Made by a program: the position numbers and the translations under genes
The notes under the pieces: generated by a model
Told to the model about the DNA's origin: nothing
What the model saw: only the letters and a program-made list of their open reading frames with translations
Databases searched by the model: none
Source: Sialis fuliginosa
Taxonomy: Eukaryota > Arthropoda > Insecta > Megaloptera > Sialidae
Assembly: GCA_961205875.1 (NCBI GenBank)
Contig: OY540818.1
Span: 15,288,761 to 15,352,760 of the forward strand
Length of the DNA: 64,000 nucleotides
Reading direction: 5' to 3'
Shown: positions 14,475-27,000 of the stretch, piece after piece
Position numbering within the stretch: the first letter of the stretch is position 1
Layout: each line of letters starts with the position of its first letter

Positions 14475-14765
14475 TTCAGTGGCGTTTTTTTATTTTAATT
14501 TTGATGAAAAATCGATGTAACTTTTGAACGGGTGGTCGGATTTGATTATTGTTGACATATTTGAAATCAGCGTGTAAAAATCTATATAATAAACATACTT
14601 TTAACGAAATCTAAAATAAAATATAAAAATTTTGATAGATATCAGTGCGTTTTTTTAAATTTTGAAGAAAATCGCTGTAACTTTTGAACGGGTTGTCGAA
14701 TTTGATTTTGCCCACATATTTGAAATCAGCGTATAAAAATCTATATAATACATATACTTATAATG
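14475..14765. repeat. Tandem half-copies related to the foldback family
   Basis: Two direct units about 173 bp apart each carry 'GTAACTTTTGAACGGG.GTCG', 'CATATTTGAAATCAGCG' and 'AAAATCTATATAATA.ACATA'. The same text forms the arms of the foldbacks at 23036 and 42172. The first unit starts near CAGTGGCG (14475-14482). Ends about 115 bp before the fdl start codon. Confidence 0.6.
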
Positions 14766-14853
14766 AAATTTACTTCATAGTCACCTTAAACAATGAATAA
14801 TATTATTGCAATTCTCATTCTACAATTATTAAAATATTTTCTTTTTGTTACAG

Positions 14854-15062
14854 CGAGTAAGCTGTGCTTACGCGGGCGCAATGCGACGCCTATTAGTTGC
14901 GCTAGTGGTGTCGGTAGCTGCGGGCGCAGTAATCACAGTGTACTGGAGCCAACACCCCGAACTACACCGAGCGCAGTCGAGTGGTCTCGAAACAGCGTCG
15001 TCATTTCAACAAGCACAACGTGCTGGCCATGTTAAGCTTAATACACACATCAATCGTCATAG
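14854..15062 (+). CDS. fdl: fdl exon with start codon and signal anchor (coding from 14881)
   Basis: A TTACAG acceptor ends at 14853 and a GTAACC donor starts at 15063. The frame is open from the exon's first base, but the first in-frame ATG is at 14881 with G at -3. I chose it because the residues that follow (MRRLLVALVVSVAAGAVITV) are a clean signal anchor, and the putative upstream exon has an in-frame stop and no earlier in-frame ATG. It encodes residues 1-60 plus two bases of codon 61 (AG|A, Arg). Base composition rises sharply in GC compared with the flanks, as expected for an exon. The part after the anchor is polar and low in conservation, consistent with a stem region. Confidence 0.88.
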
Positions 15063-18000
15063 GTAACCTCGATTCCTATAACTGCAACATTTTATTATTG
15101 TGTTAATATAATTATATTCATTGTTACTAATACACTTAAAAGAGGGCTGATGGTTTTTGTATTTTGTCTTAGCTTAATAAAATTTTGCCATTTCATATTA
15201 TCTTTTCTAATAATGTAGGTACAGTGGAATCACATTAATGCGTGTTTTTAGGTCCTGACATTCTTTAATAAGACCCCATAATATTTCGTTAGTACGTGTG
15301 TTTCCCCTAGATACTTCAAAAACATATTAACCAGTTTCCACTGTACTTATTTATACCAAAGTTATTTAGAAATTTTTGTCGAATTAATGGATCATTATTC
15401 AAGTATAGATTAACTAAAATTCCAGATATTGACAAAAATTTACTATAATTTTTGTAGTTATAGAATTCTAACAAAATTGGGTTAAGTGTGAATAAATTTA
15501 ACAGTAAAAATATTAGTAACAAATTATTTAAAATATTTATTAACACTTATATGTTTTAGGAACATCTTTCTTAGTTTCTTTAGTTGTCTCAAGTTTGCAT
15601 GTTTGCTTCATATTTTAGATTTTCCAAAGGAGTAGTTGATACAAAAATATATAACGTATCAGAACTTGCAGTTCTGTTAATTCAAAGGTCTGTATATAAA
15701 AGAATCTGAATTATTTTGGCTTACCTATCTACTCATTGGATTACGTGCTTTGCTTTTAATCAAAATAATGGATGCAAAAATATATGTATATAAAAATTCT
15801 TCCTATGCTAGATTATTATTTTTTGCTTTTAATTATTAATGTCCGGTATTATAAAGGAGCTAACAAAATTTGTTAGCTAGCAAATTTTGTGATTTCTTTT
15901 GTAATACCGGACATGGGTGTTCTTTATTATAAATATTTTTAATATTACGTTTTTTTTATTTTAATTAACATTGGATTATTAAGTTTTAATGAGAAATTTT
16001 CTTCTGTATACAATTATTCCTACTCATTTTTGTTTTATCGTTCATCGTTTCCTATTTTCTTTCTCAATTTCTTCACGCGTGATATTTTTATTTGGAACTT
16101 TTATAACAACCAACACTTCTTAAATATGAATAATTTCCAACTTAAATTAAGTTATAAAATTAAAAACACAACCGTGTCTTAAACGACGTTATTCGGAAGT
16201 TTAGATTTTCTATTGACATTTCGTAAAAACAAATTTAAGAAAACTTTGAAACATTGTAGAGAAAAAAGCTCATAGTTTTTATTCTCGGTTGGAAACATTT
16301 GTTTTTATAAAAGTGTGCAGTTAGTCTTAGACTTTCATATTGAAATACTACAATCCCAGCTTGACATATTACTGCATGTTTTACTTTTGTATTATCTTCG
16401 GTGATAACTTATCTCCATTTACATATTATTAAACTTTACCAACGCTTGCTTGGATATGTATATTATTGTATATTGATATATTAATTACCTTTTTTTCATA
16501 ATATATACGCCAGTTTAGTTTCAGTTTAATGTTTCCATTAATTTTATGGGCTAGATAATATAATTTTACATTTTCCCAGAATGCTTAAAATATTTATTTA
16601 ATATAAATACATAGGTATTGATTTTTTTAATAGTCACATAAACATATTTTTTATGTCAATAATAAATATACTTTTAATGATATGTAACTACATATATAAA
16701 TTTATATTTTTTTATCACCTGCCATAACAAAATGCTCAATTTTTATTATATAGTTTATTAATATTCAATTCATTAGTACTATACCTGCTTCAAATATGAA
16801 TCGTATTAATAAAATATCCATTATAACATTCCAGTAATAATATGGACATCATAAAAAAAACATTAACTATATATTATGAGGTTAATATTTATTGCTTCAA
16901 TTTAGTATGGGATGATATTGGTACAATTTTGATCATGGCCTTGATACATATTACTCTATAACTCCGTACATAGAAAATTACATATATTAATTTAGTATGT
17001 TTTAAACTGCTTTTGTTCGAGCTGCTGTTAGTACATAATGGATCATAATTTTTTTATCTAACAATATAGATCGTGTAATAGATATGTGATTGATCATTTT
17101 ACCTAATTGCTTTTTGATATTTTGTTCTTGTTATGATTTATTATAATTTTTTTATTGAAAATGTTGGGATCTATTGTTCAATTTACAAATAGGTTGTATG
17201 TAATGAAAGTTTAATTTTAATTATTTTTTATTGTATCTATAGTTAAAAAATATATAAAGTACCTTTTGAAAGAAAAGAATATAACTGATTTTTAGTAATA
17301 CAGGATGTACATTTTAAGTTGACAAAACGAAATATTTAGTGTAAACAGCCTATATAATATTTATTATTTTGTTTAAATTAATTCAATAAAGTAAATATAC
17401 ACGTACAGTACATATATTTCTGCTAGTAAAAGGTTATAATCAAATGCATCTATTTCGTTTTTATACACACATTAAATTTTACGGATAAACATACTTTGTT
17501 CAAAGTAGTAGAGATATAACGTTTATTATATATAAGTATATATGCATAAAGGGCACGTGGGCATTATGCTGTGAAAATTTAACAATCTGTAAATGCTTGC
17601 AAGTAAGCTTGTGGTTGTTTCGAGTTGAATGAAATTAAAGTTGGTTTGCTTTTATGCATGTTTATTTATTTTACTTTAATGTACCTACATATGTGTCTTT
17701 TAAATATATCTACATACATACAACTCACAAACAAAGTTAGTAAAAATAATGTAAATATCATTTTCCTAGTAAGCCGTATTTTATGTACGTACATACATCA
17801 TTATGAGATAGTTGATAGTTTTTTATTTATTTATTTGTCTGTAAGTTGTATTTGTTTTTTAATATTTCTATTATATTTTATAGATGAACATATTTTAGAA
17901 ATCAATACCAAAAAGTAAACAGCCTATAATTTAATTATTTTATGACATTTAAATTTAATTTTGACAACATTAATATGTCTCTAGTTGAAATTATTTATAG

Positions 18001-21000
18001 GAGATTCCATTTTAATCACCTCATGATAATATTTTAAGTAGCACTTCAAATTGGAGGTCTTGAAGTAATAATTCGCCCTATTAGTTTCTTTTTTTAAATG
18101 GGAACCTCTGTTCCTGAATGGCACCTCAATTTTTTGAGTTGTTTAACCAACATTATTTGAAAAATAAAATATTTCGTGCATTAAAGTTGTAGATTTGAAA
18201 AAGGGCCATCAGATGGTGCTATCAAAATTATTTTTGGTAGAGGTCTGGAGGTCATATGGAAGTCATTTTCATTTTTTTAATGGGAACCACTTTTTTTAAT
18301 TGCAGAATTTTTCCGTGGTAAAAGAGAAACAACTTTTCACCGAAAAGATTTTTTATGGGATCAATATATTTGCAATATTGATAATTGAACTACCTACCTA
18401 TATTAAAAGTTGTTTCTTTTTTTAAGGTAAGTACAACTCTGCAATAAAAAATTGGGGTTCCATTAACGACCTTCATAATATGACCTCCTCACCTGCATCA
18501 AAAATAATTTTGATATCCCCTTTAAATCTTTCAATTTTTGTCCGAAACATTTTTCTCTATCTTGCTTTGTTTTTGAAATAATATCCTGCGGATATTAAAA
18601 TGCAACACCTAACAGCTTTCACGAATAGTACATTTATATTTTATCTGTACCTAACTTATGTATTTGCATACTCTTGGATTTTATCATGTGTTGAAGTTGA
18701 CATCCTGACGTTTAAATCATCTGTATCACTTTACTTTATAATGAGATTCTAGATCTGCTAAAAAGTTTTATTATACAACCTTAATTTGATTGAAAATATA
18801 CAACTACAGACATGCTTACTTTAAAATATATGTCTTAAGTTCAACTAACAATAAGACTCAAAATAAATAATGAAATATTTTTTTATACATATTTGTATCT
18901 TTCATTAGATATCGTTGTTTACTTTTTTATTACTTATAAGTTTTATTCATCTATCTAACGTTATTTTCATTAATTATGCAAACGTACATGAGTATCTCAA
19001 CATTATTAATTTCAAAATATAAATTTCATTGTTCATACATAAAAACACAAGCAGTAAAATATGTGGTTTAAATTGTGGGCCGTTATTAAGCTTCAAAACA
19101 AAGATATTAACGTCTAGCTATGGTAAAACCACTTTAATAACAGAATCATCGTTAACAGAGATAAACATAAAATGTAGCAAGAGATAAAAATGAAACTAAC
19201 GAAATTTAAATAAATCGTTTGCATCATTTATCTCGGTAATATATATATAGAACTTTCTCTAGAGCAAAAGCTACCTTCGAGGTGTCAAGTCGTTATGAAT
19301 TTGCTTGAAATATAATAACAGTGGTAATTTTCATGAACATATTAAAAAAAAATTCACATAAACTATACGGAAACAATAAATAAGTATTTATAATCATGCC
19401 GTGTTGGGAAGTTGATTGTGTGGACCTAAAAGGTCTCACTCCACCCCAAGCTTGTTTTTGTATTTGATATGCCTAACTTAAAAGAAACATCTAATCGGAA
19501 TCCACTATAAATTATTTCTCACTAAAAGATAATTTGTATACTTTAATTACATATGATTAAAAATAGTATCTAATTAAAAAAAATTGCCATAAAAAGTCTA
19601 ATATTATTTTAACAATCGTAGAGCAAGCGCTGTGAACACCACACCGATATGGACGTGGACATGCGTTAACAATCACTGCGAGCGCAGACAAATAGCATCG
19701 GGCGAGTCTGCGTCGGCAGCGACGTCGCACGCTACTTGCGGAATGACGTGCGGATCGACATTGCTGTGGCCGCAGCCCACTGGACCCGTTACACTTTCCT
19801 CGCATATAGTGGCGTGGATCTACGCACACGAGATTGCTGCCGGTGGGCTGGATAACAGGCTCGAACTGCGAGTCGTTAGGGATAATACGCAGAAGAAAAA
19901 AGCACATAAGAAGGTAATTTTATATTTTTTCAACCCCATTTTAGACCAGAACAGTCGAAAATTATTCTAATTGGATTTTTTTTTCTTATTGGGGAGGTTG
20001 GCCCAATTATAAAAGTGCAAGGTGCCAGTCGATACCTTGTTTAAAACGTGAAAAGGTCCTACAAAAATAAAAACATACATTTGAAATCAAAAAAGGACCT
20101 TTTTATGTGAAAAAACATGTTTTTCTTTTTGTAGGGCCTTTTCGCGGTTTAAACAATATCCGACCGAGGTATCGACTGGCACCTTGCATTTTTATAATCA
20201 GGCCAACGTTCCCAATAAGATAAAAACAAAAAATTAATTTGGACTGACTGTGCTATTATGTTCTAGTCTATTTTATTAATCAGACATATTTTTGGAACTA
20301 AAAATGATTTAGACAATAAAAAAGCTCGCAAAAAATAGTTGATATCAATTTTGAGAGCCTCTACAGGCCGTGATAATTTTTTTTAACCAAATCTAATTAA
20401 TGACTTTTTTTTAATACAAGTCTTGAGGCTTCCGCGCTGATCTTGATATGAATCTTGGATTTTGGGTGTAAGCCGCGTCGGTTTGGTCGTGTTATCGGCT
20501 AACGTTTCGTCACACATTGCAGTGAACTTTGAGAAGAGCCCTGAAGATGTCCACTGCAATGTGTGATGAAACGTTAGCCGATAACACGACCAAACCGACG
20601 CGGCTTACACCCAGAAGCCAAGATCTAGACTTATTTGAGATAAAAAAAAACACTGTTTGAGCTTTGGACGCGTATAACTGGGGAACAAATGATTGTAAGA
20701 AAAATCCAATCGCAGATTATGAATGCTGAAGTCTTTTCTTCATAACTAGGTCAAATATCGTTGTACATTGTACAGTGATATATACAAAAAAGCAAATTGA
20801 CGAGAAAAGAATCTACAAAAGTTATTTATTAGAATTTGTCAAAAAATTTACAACTCAAAATTCATATTAATTATCTATTTTTTGACGAAAGCAAGTTTTC
20901 TGTGCCCAAAAATTCGTTAGAAAAACATAGTCTAGTTAATTGTTAGAGTACAAGACCTTTTCATTTGTGAGGTTGTATTACTACTATGTATTTTTTTTTG

Positions 21001-24000
21001 TAATTTGTACATTGAAAGAAATATCGTTCATTAATATTATGAATCGCATTCAACAACTATGAATTCATAGTAATAATGAAGAAATACTTCATATTAAAGT
21101 AAAAATTCATTAAAAATAAAAAAGTAATGAATTTTTACTTTAATATAATGTATTCATTCATTATTATTATGAATTCATGGTTGTTGAATGTGATTTATAA
21201 TATTAATGAACGATATTTCTTTCAGTATACGTCGCGTCGTTTTGCAGGCAATATTTATATACCATGTTTTTTTAAATTTATATTATGTATATTAAAATAA
21301 ACAATACAAAAAAGTTATTTTCATAACATTTACATTCAAACATATGATACAAGCGAGTAAAGGGGATACAATAAAATAATAATGTAGATTATTGTAGATA
21401 GCTCGTAAGGCCTATATTGTTAATTTATATGCATGCACATTACGTATAAAATATATGTATGTCATAGATCATAGATATGTATCGCATATATGTATCTAAA
21501 ATGTAATGTTATGTTGGCCATTATTATCAGTACACATTTGTATTCTGTCAAGATAATTGCGGTAAGCCCTGTTGAATAGATCTGAATGTAGCTTCAGAAC
21601 AAGCATCTCTAAGTTTTGTTGTTATTATTATGTATTCCCTATTGATACATTTATATGTGTATGTTTATTGTATATATATGCAGTTTCTTTTACGTTTATC
21701 ATCAAATATGAGCATTGATATGTGATATGTGACATATTTTTAAATATCTAATTTATTTTATTTTTGTGTATTAGGTTATATGTACACATATAGGGGAGTT
21801 ACGCAATGAAACGAGCAATGTCTGAAATTCAAATTTTGTTATTAGGATCACTAAACACCATAGAATACACTATAAAGATGGCATTTGCCTAGTTCCATTT
21901 ACTATGTTTATATTGGCAATATTTTGTAGTAAAAAACTAAAAAAAATAGTTTTTTGAAAAAGATTCCAAAAGTGAGATATTTCACTTATTGTATTGTGTA
22001 ATATTGTATATATTTGAGTCAAACATTAATGGTAAGTTACTTTTCAAATCTTATTTCTGTGTAGATGAAATTTAAAGGTTACTTACGCATAGAAACACAT
22101 TTGACAGATTTGAAAGATTTATTATAGAAATTAAAAACAGACCATTTTTAGAGCAATCAGATATCAAGGGATCTACCCTTTCCACATTTTTTTACGCTAT
22201 ATACTACTCAATTTTCGCGCATCTCCATTAGCTATTATTTCTTTGCGCCCCGCGATATGGTTTTTACATAGCGGTCAATCGCTTTGAAAAAGATTTTGTC
22301 CTTATAATACCGAGCGTAAGTAAATATTAAAGACGTAACTTAGGTATAATAGTACATATTTGTTCTTATTTCCAGTTTTCTTTTTTACTATAAACAAATA
22401 ATTTACATTCCATCAAAGAAGAAGAGAAACGTAACGTTATTTATACACTTTTATTCCCAACAGAATAAGCAGCTGTATCTTTTGTACGTTTACATCCACA
22501 CGTGTATGTATTTATGTAAATACTGTTGATTTATAACATACAAGAACTCTCTAAGTCATTGAGGTAAAACTCGAACGCATATCAATAATTTATCCCCAGG
22601 ACAAGTCTGTAGAGTGCGAAGGGATGTAGTTTTAAGAAAAATTGAATTAAACTTTTGTAACACGACGAGTGAAGGTGTTCGTGTTGTATATACATATGTC
22701 TGTGTTCTTTGTATGTTCTTCCTCTCGCTTCTAAAGTTTTATTGAAAATCGAAATGACAAATCTTTAATCTTTCTAATATTTGACATTGTGATACGAATT
22801 CTTCTTTTTTTCAACTATTTTTGTCCACTGAATTGGGTCCTTTGTAGACACAAAGGACCCAATCCTTTGTAGACAGCTCTTTCATGTATTTTATAGTTTA
22901 GGTGTAAAGTGTTATTGTGAGTTTAAGTGTGATTGTAGGGTGACACGAGGAGATTAATTTTTTGGTTGCAGAATTTTTTTTTTTTAATTTTTTAACATAC
23001 AAATAAATTCATCTACTAGTTATATACTTCTGTATCAGTGGCGAAGCGTCCATGGAAGCAGGGGAAGCAGTGCTTCCCTTACTTTATGGGTAAATTAATA
23101 CAAATCTGTGTTTTCAGTTAATAAATAATTTAAAAATATTATTAGAATATTCGTATTTATGCGCAACTCAAACATTTTAATCAAAAATAGCATTTAATAT
23201 TGATTTATACGCTCAGTTATAAAACTATAATACCTCTACGTCTTATTTTCTTGTATTTTAGTCGATATTTGTATGACGAGTTGGAAGTTCACTTCAGGAA
23301 ATTTCACTAAAAAATTTCGAATTTTTGATTTCATTAAAAGTATGTTTATTGTATAGAAAATGACGTAAAAAGTTGAGTGGTTCAAACCGCAGGTCTGTAT
23401 CTCAAACCGTTCTCGAGATATAGCCTCTCAAAGTTTTAGTTTTTTCAAATTTTTGGAGAAAAAAGGCCATAACTTTTGAACGCGTGGTCGGAATTGATTT
23501 TAGTTGACGGATTTGAAATCAGCGTGTCAAAATCTATATAATGACATGTATAATATCTTAAAACTCGAAAAAAAAAATTTCGCGAAAAATCGAAAAAATT
23601 CAAAGGGGTATACCTTAAAAAAATGTCGATTTTTGGCCAAAATTTTTTTGTTGGATTTTAAAGTATTATACATGTCATTATATAGATTTTGACACGCTGA
23701 TTTCAAATCCGTCAACTAAAATCAATTCCGACAACGCGTTCAAAAGTTAAAGCCATTTTTCTCCAAAAATTTGAAAAAACTAAAACCTTGAGAGGCTATA
23801 TCTCGAGAACGGTTTGAGATACAGACCTGCGGTTTGAAACAAACAACTTTTTACGTCATTTTCTATACAATAAACATACTTTTAACGAAATCAAAAATTT
23901 AAAATTTTTTAGTAAAATTTCCTTCAACTCGTCATACAAATATCGACTAAAATACAAGAAAATAAGACGTAGAATCATTTAGTCATATATAAATATTTAT

Positions 24001-27000
24001 ATAATTTATATATACGCCACTGATATGAACATAGATTTATTAACAAAAAACGATTGTCCTTCACAACTCCTGAAAGTTCATCGGTATGTTTACGGGACAA
24101 CCTGTATATAATCGTTTCTTATTAAGTGCGTTATAATATATCGTTTAACACAATCTGTTATAAATTTACTATTTGCTATAGCAATATAGCATATAGCAAG
24201 TTTATATAAAATATGCCCTTCATAACTGAACCCTTTGTACAGCATATATATGTATCTATACATACATATATAACCTCACATTTACACTATTACACCTGTA
24301 ATCTGTGTGAAGCAAAAGGTCATCTTGGGACTTTCATAATTCACATGACCCGTTTGTACCTTGTTTAGTGGAACATTTGCATGCACTATCCATTTATAAT
24401 TTACGTGGTTTGTTATTTTCTCTGTGGAATTTATATTAACATATTCAGTGTCAATGTCCAGATACTGTATGAAAAGGATATTCCCTCTTCGGAATAACGC
24501 TTTAACATACCGATGTTCATATATTATGTATCAATGAATTAATTATTTTCGATTTATTGAAAAATGTTTCATAAATATTTAATAAGTTATTTTCTATTAT
24601 AAAAATCAGCAATGATATAAAGAAATATACTAAATGTACGTTTTGTTGATTTTTAGATTTTAACACAATATTATTTATTTTTTGGTAAAAAATCAACTTA
24701 TAAATTTGATATACTGCAGCTTGTGCTACAAATAAAACCGAAATTTTTTCTTAATGTTATTAATAATAATAATTTCTGTATATTTATAATAATAAATACA
24801 AAAATGAAAAAAATACATTCAACGTTTATATGCATTTGAAAATATTGTTACACTTTTTTGAAGGAAGTTCACAATGTTATTTTATTAAATATATATGCAT
24901 TGGATAAAAGTTGTATAGAAATAAATACAAATATCAATACTGAGTTATCTCGTATTTTCGTTACTCAATTTTTCTTTCTGATTTCGTACTCTAGAAAGCT
25001 TTCTAAATTGTTATACACTATTGATTTTGTCTTCTTTTTGGCAAATGATTGTTTGTGGACATTGCCGTAAGCACAATTTGAAAAATTCTTCGTATTTTAA
25101 ACGTTATGATGAAATTAATAAATGAATTAGGTGTACCCAGAGGTTTAAATTAAATAATAAAACTTCTTGAATTTTGTAAGTTTATGTGAGTTCATGAAAT
25201 TAAAATAAAGTAAAAAATATGTAAATTTCAGTAGTTGACTTGATAAGTCACATCATACCGTAAAATTCAAACAGATTTCCAGTTTTAGTACATTTTATAA
25301 TCTCTTTTAAAAATTATTGGAAGAAATTATTAAAAATAATTTATCGAACTTTTTAATAATATATGGTTATCGGTTATCCATGAACAGGTTCGGGTTCAGA
25401 TTCAAGTTCCTGCTTAGATTTTATAAATTTCACGTTTACCTGCTATACATAGATATGAAAAAACTTTTTATTTGTCTGTTGACATTTTTTTACCAAATTT
25501 ATCAAATTTTCCGAAGTATTTAAAAATATGTTTTTTGATAATTGGGCTAATATTTTTTAATGATAGTAATTTCATCGTTAACTTTCTTCTTTAAAGAGAC
25601 GAAATATACACGGAGGTAAAGAATTATTCAACTAAATATTAATACGGATACTTGAATTCTTACACCCTCTGCATTCACAGACACACACACATAAACTAAT
25701 TATAAAAAAATATATGTTTTCTCAACGCACCAGACACCGTAACTCAAGCATACGGCTCCCTTTTAGCGTACATGTTAGACGGGAGCAATGTGGATGTTTC
25801 CTACGGGAACACCGGATCTCCACAACGTGGGGTAGTAGAGGGACGGGGGGCAACAAACAGGATAGAGAATGGTGATGGCATATGGTAGCTAGTAAAAGGG
25901 TTATAAATTTTATTCAAGGATCTTTAGTTCTACAAGGATTTAAACGGATTTCTGAAAGGATGTGCGTACGATTTAACCAGGATTAAGGCGTGCACGATAA
26001 ATGAACAAAGTGTACCGATATTTTTTTCACTACGTTCATTTTGTGGTAGAGGTTCAATTTGAAATAAGATACTATCTTTCTTTACGATTTCTTTAATTAG
26101 ATTAACTTTGAAAAACTATCTATTGGAAAATGAAGATTTACTGTTTTTACTTCCATGTTCTGAAAGAAATGGAAGTATTGTAATACCATCGAAAAATCGT
26201 GTCCCAGATAATGACAGATTCTGATAGTACTGACTTCAAAACTTAAAGAAAAGTTAATTTCCGCATGGCGGCTGTGCGTGTGTCTGTGTGTCTGGATGTA
26301 GAATTTTTTTTCGTTCACGATAACTACTGTAAAAATGCACCGATCTGAATTATTTTTGGGGAAAATGTTTGTCTCAGTGAGTACTCCAGATCTATTGATT
26401 TTGTAACTTTTATCGTTTAAAAAGTGATTAAAATATTCGAAATTTTTAAATAGAGTTAATATAAAAAATATTAATCAATTCTCATTTAACTATCGAGATG
26501 TTATGTGTTGAAATGAATAATAATAATTAATATTCCAATACATTTAGGAGTGAGTGACATATGACTTATTAGACAGAATTTATTAAGTTTTTATTTTATT
26601 TATTTCAATAATGGGACTTTTAGTTCGTTGAACGCACGAGTGATTTTCTGCGTAGTTTTTCTGCTCCCTCTAGCAAACAAAGTGAAAATTCGTAAATCTG
26701 ACGGAGAAAGGGCGCAAATGTTTTATGGTTATTGCAGTTTCGCAAAAAAAAAGTTCAGATCTTATTTACGTGGATATAGTTCAAATGAGTTGCATCAACA
26801 TTGTGTAGGTGATTTTATTTTTGTTTATGTTTTAAATTATATAAGGTGATTTAAAATTTATGTTTCATGCATCCTTGTTTTTTGTATAAGTCACATCAAT
26901 TCCTTTTTAGGGTTCCGTAGAAAACTAGGAACCCTTTTATGTAGTTTCACTTTGTCATTGTGTTTCACACCCCATTTGTTGTACGGACGTAGATTTAAGA

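Larger units (their letters stand above)
3305..14853 (+). other. Putative first intron of fdl: repeats, no other gene seen
   Basis: About 11.5 kb of AT-rich DNA. Besides the repeats listed separately (3780-4090, 5572-5772, 7012-7650, 7961-8335, 14475-14765), it holds a G9 run at about 9050-9060, a 'GCGAGCGAAGTCGCGAGCAC' segment at about 9959-9980 that looks like a lepidopteran repeat tail, and a T/C-rich 'gtctgtctgtctgt' segment near 8375. The small ORFs inside (for example 11057-11266 and 12838-13065) are AT-driven and lack domains. If the first exon is wrong, this is simply upstream intergenic DNA. Confidence 0.4.
15063..19621 (+). other. fdl: fdl intron between coding exons 1 and 2
   Basis: A 4559-bp GT-AG intron, strongly AT-rich. 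It contains the small palindromic element at 15839-15914 and the foldback at 18190-18530. The 97-codon ORF at 17625-17918 is made of low-complexity hydrophobic AT-rich codons and is not supported as a gene. Nothing else stands out. Confidence 0.85.

Noticed and set aside
19557-19907. 116-codon minus-strand ORF
   Set aside because: Antisense shadow of fdl coding exon 2.
23504-23715. Two ORFs on opposite strands with almost the same protein (MTDLKSACQN...)
   Set aside because: They are the two arms of the foldback element read outward. The same ORF in copy 2 (42386-42574) confirms that it is repeat sequence and not a gene.
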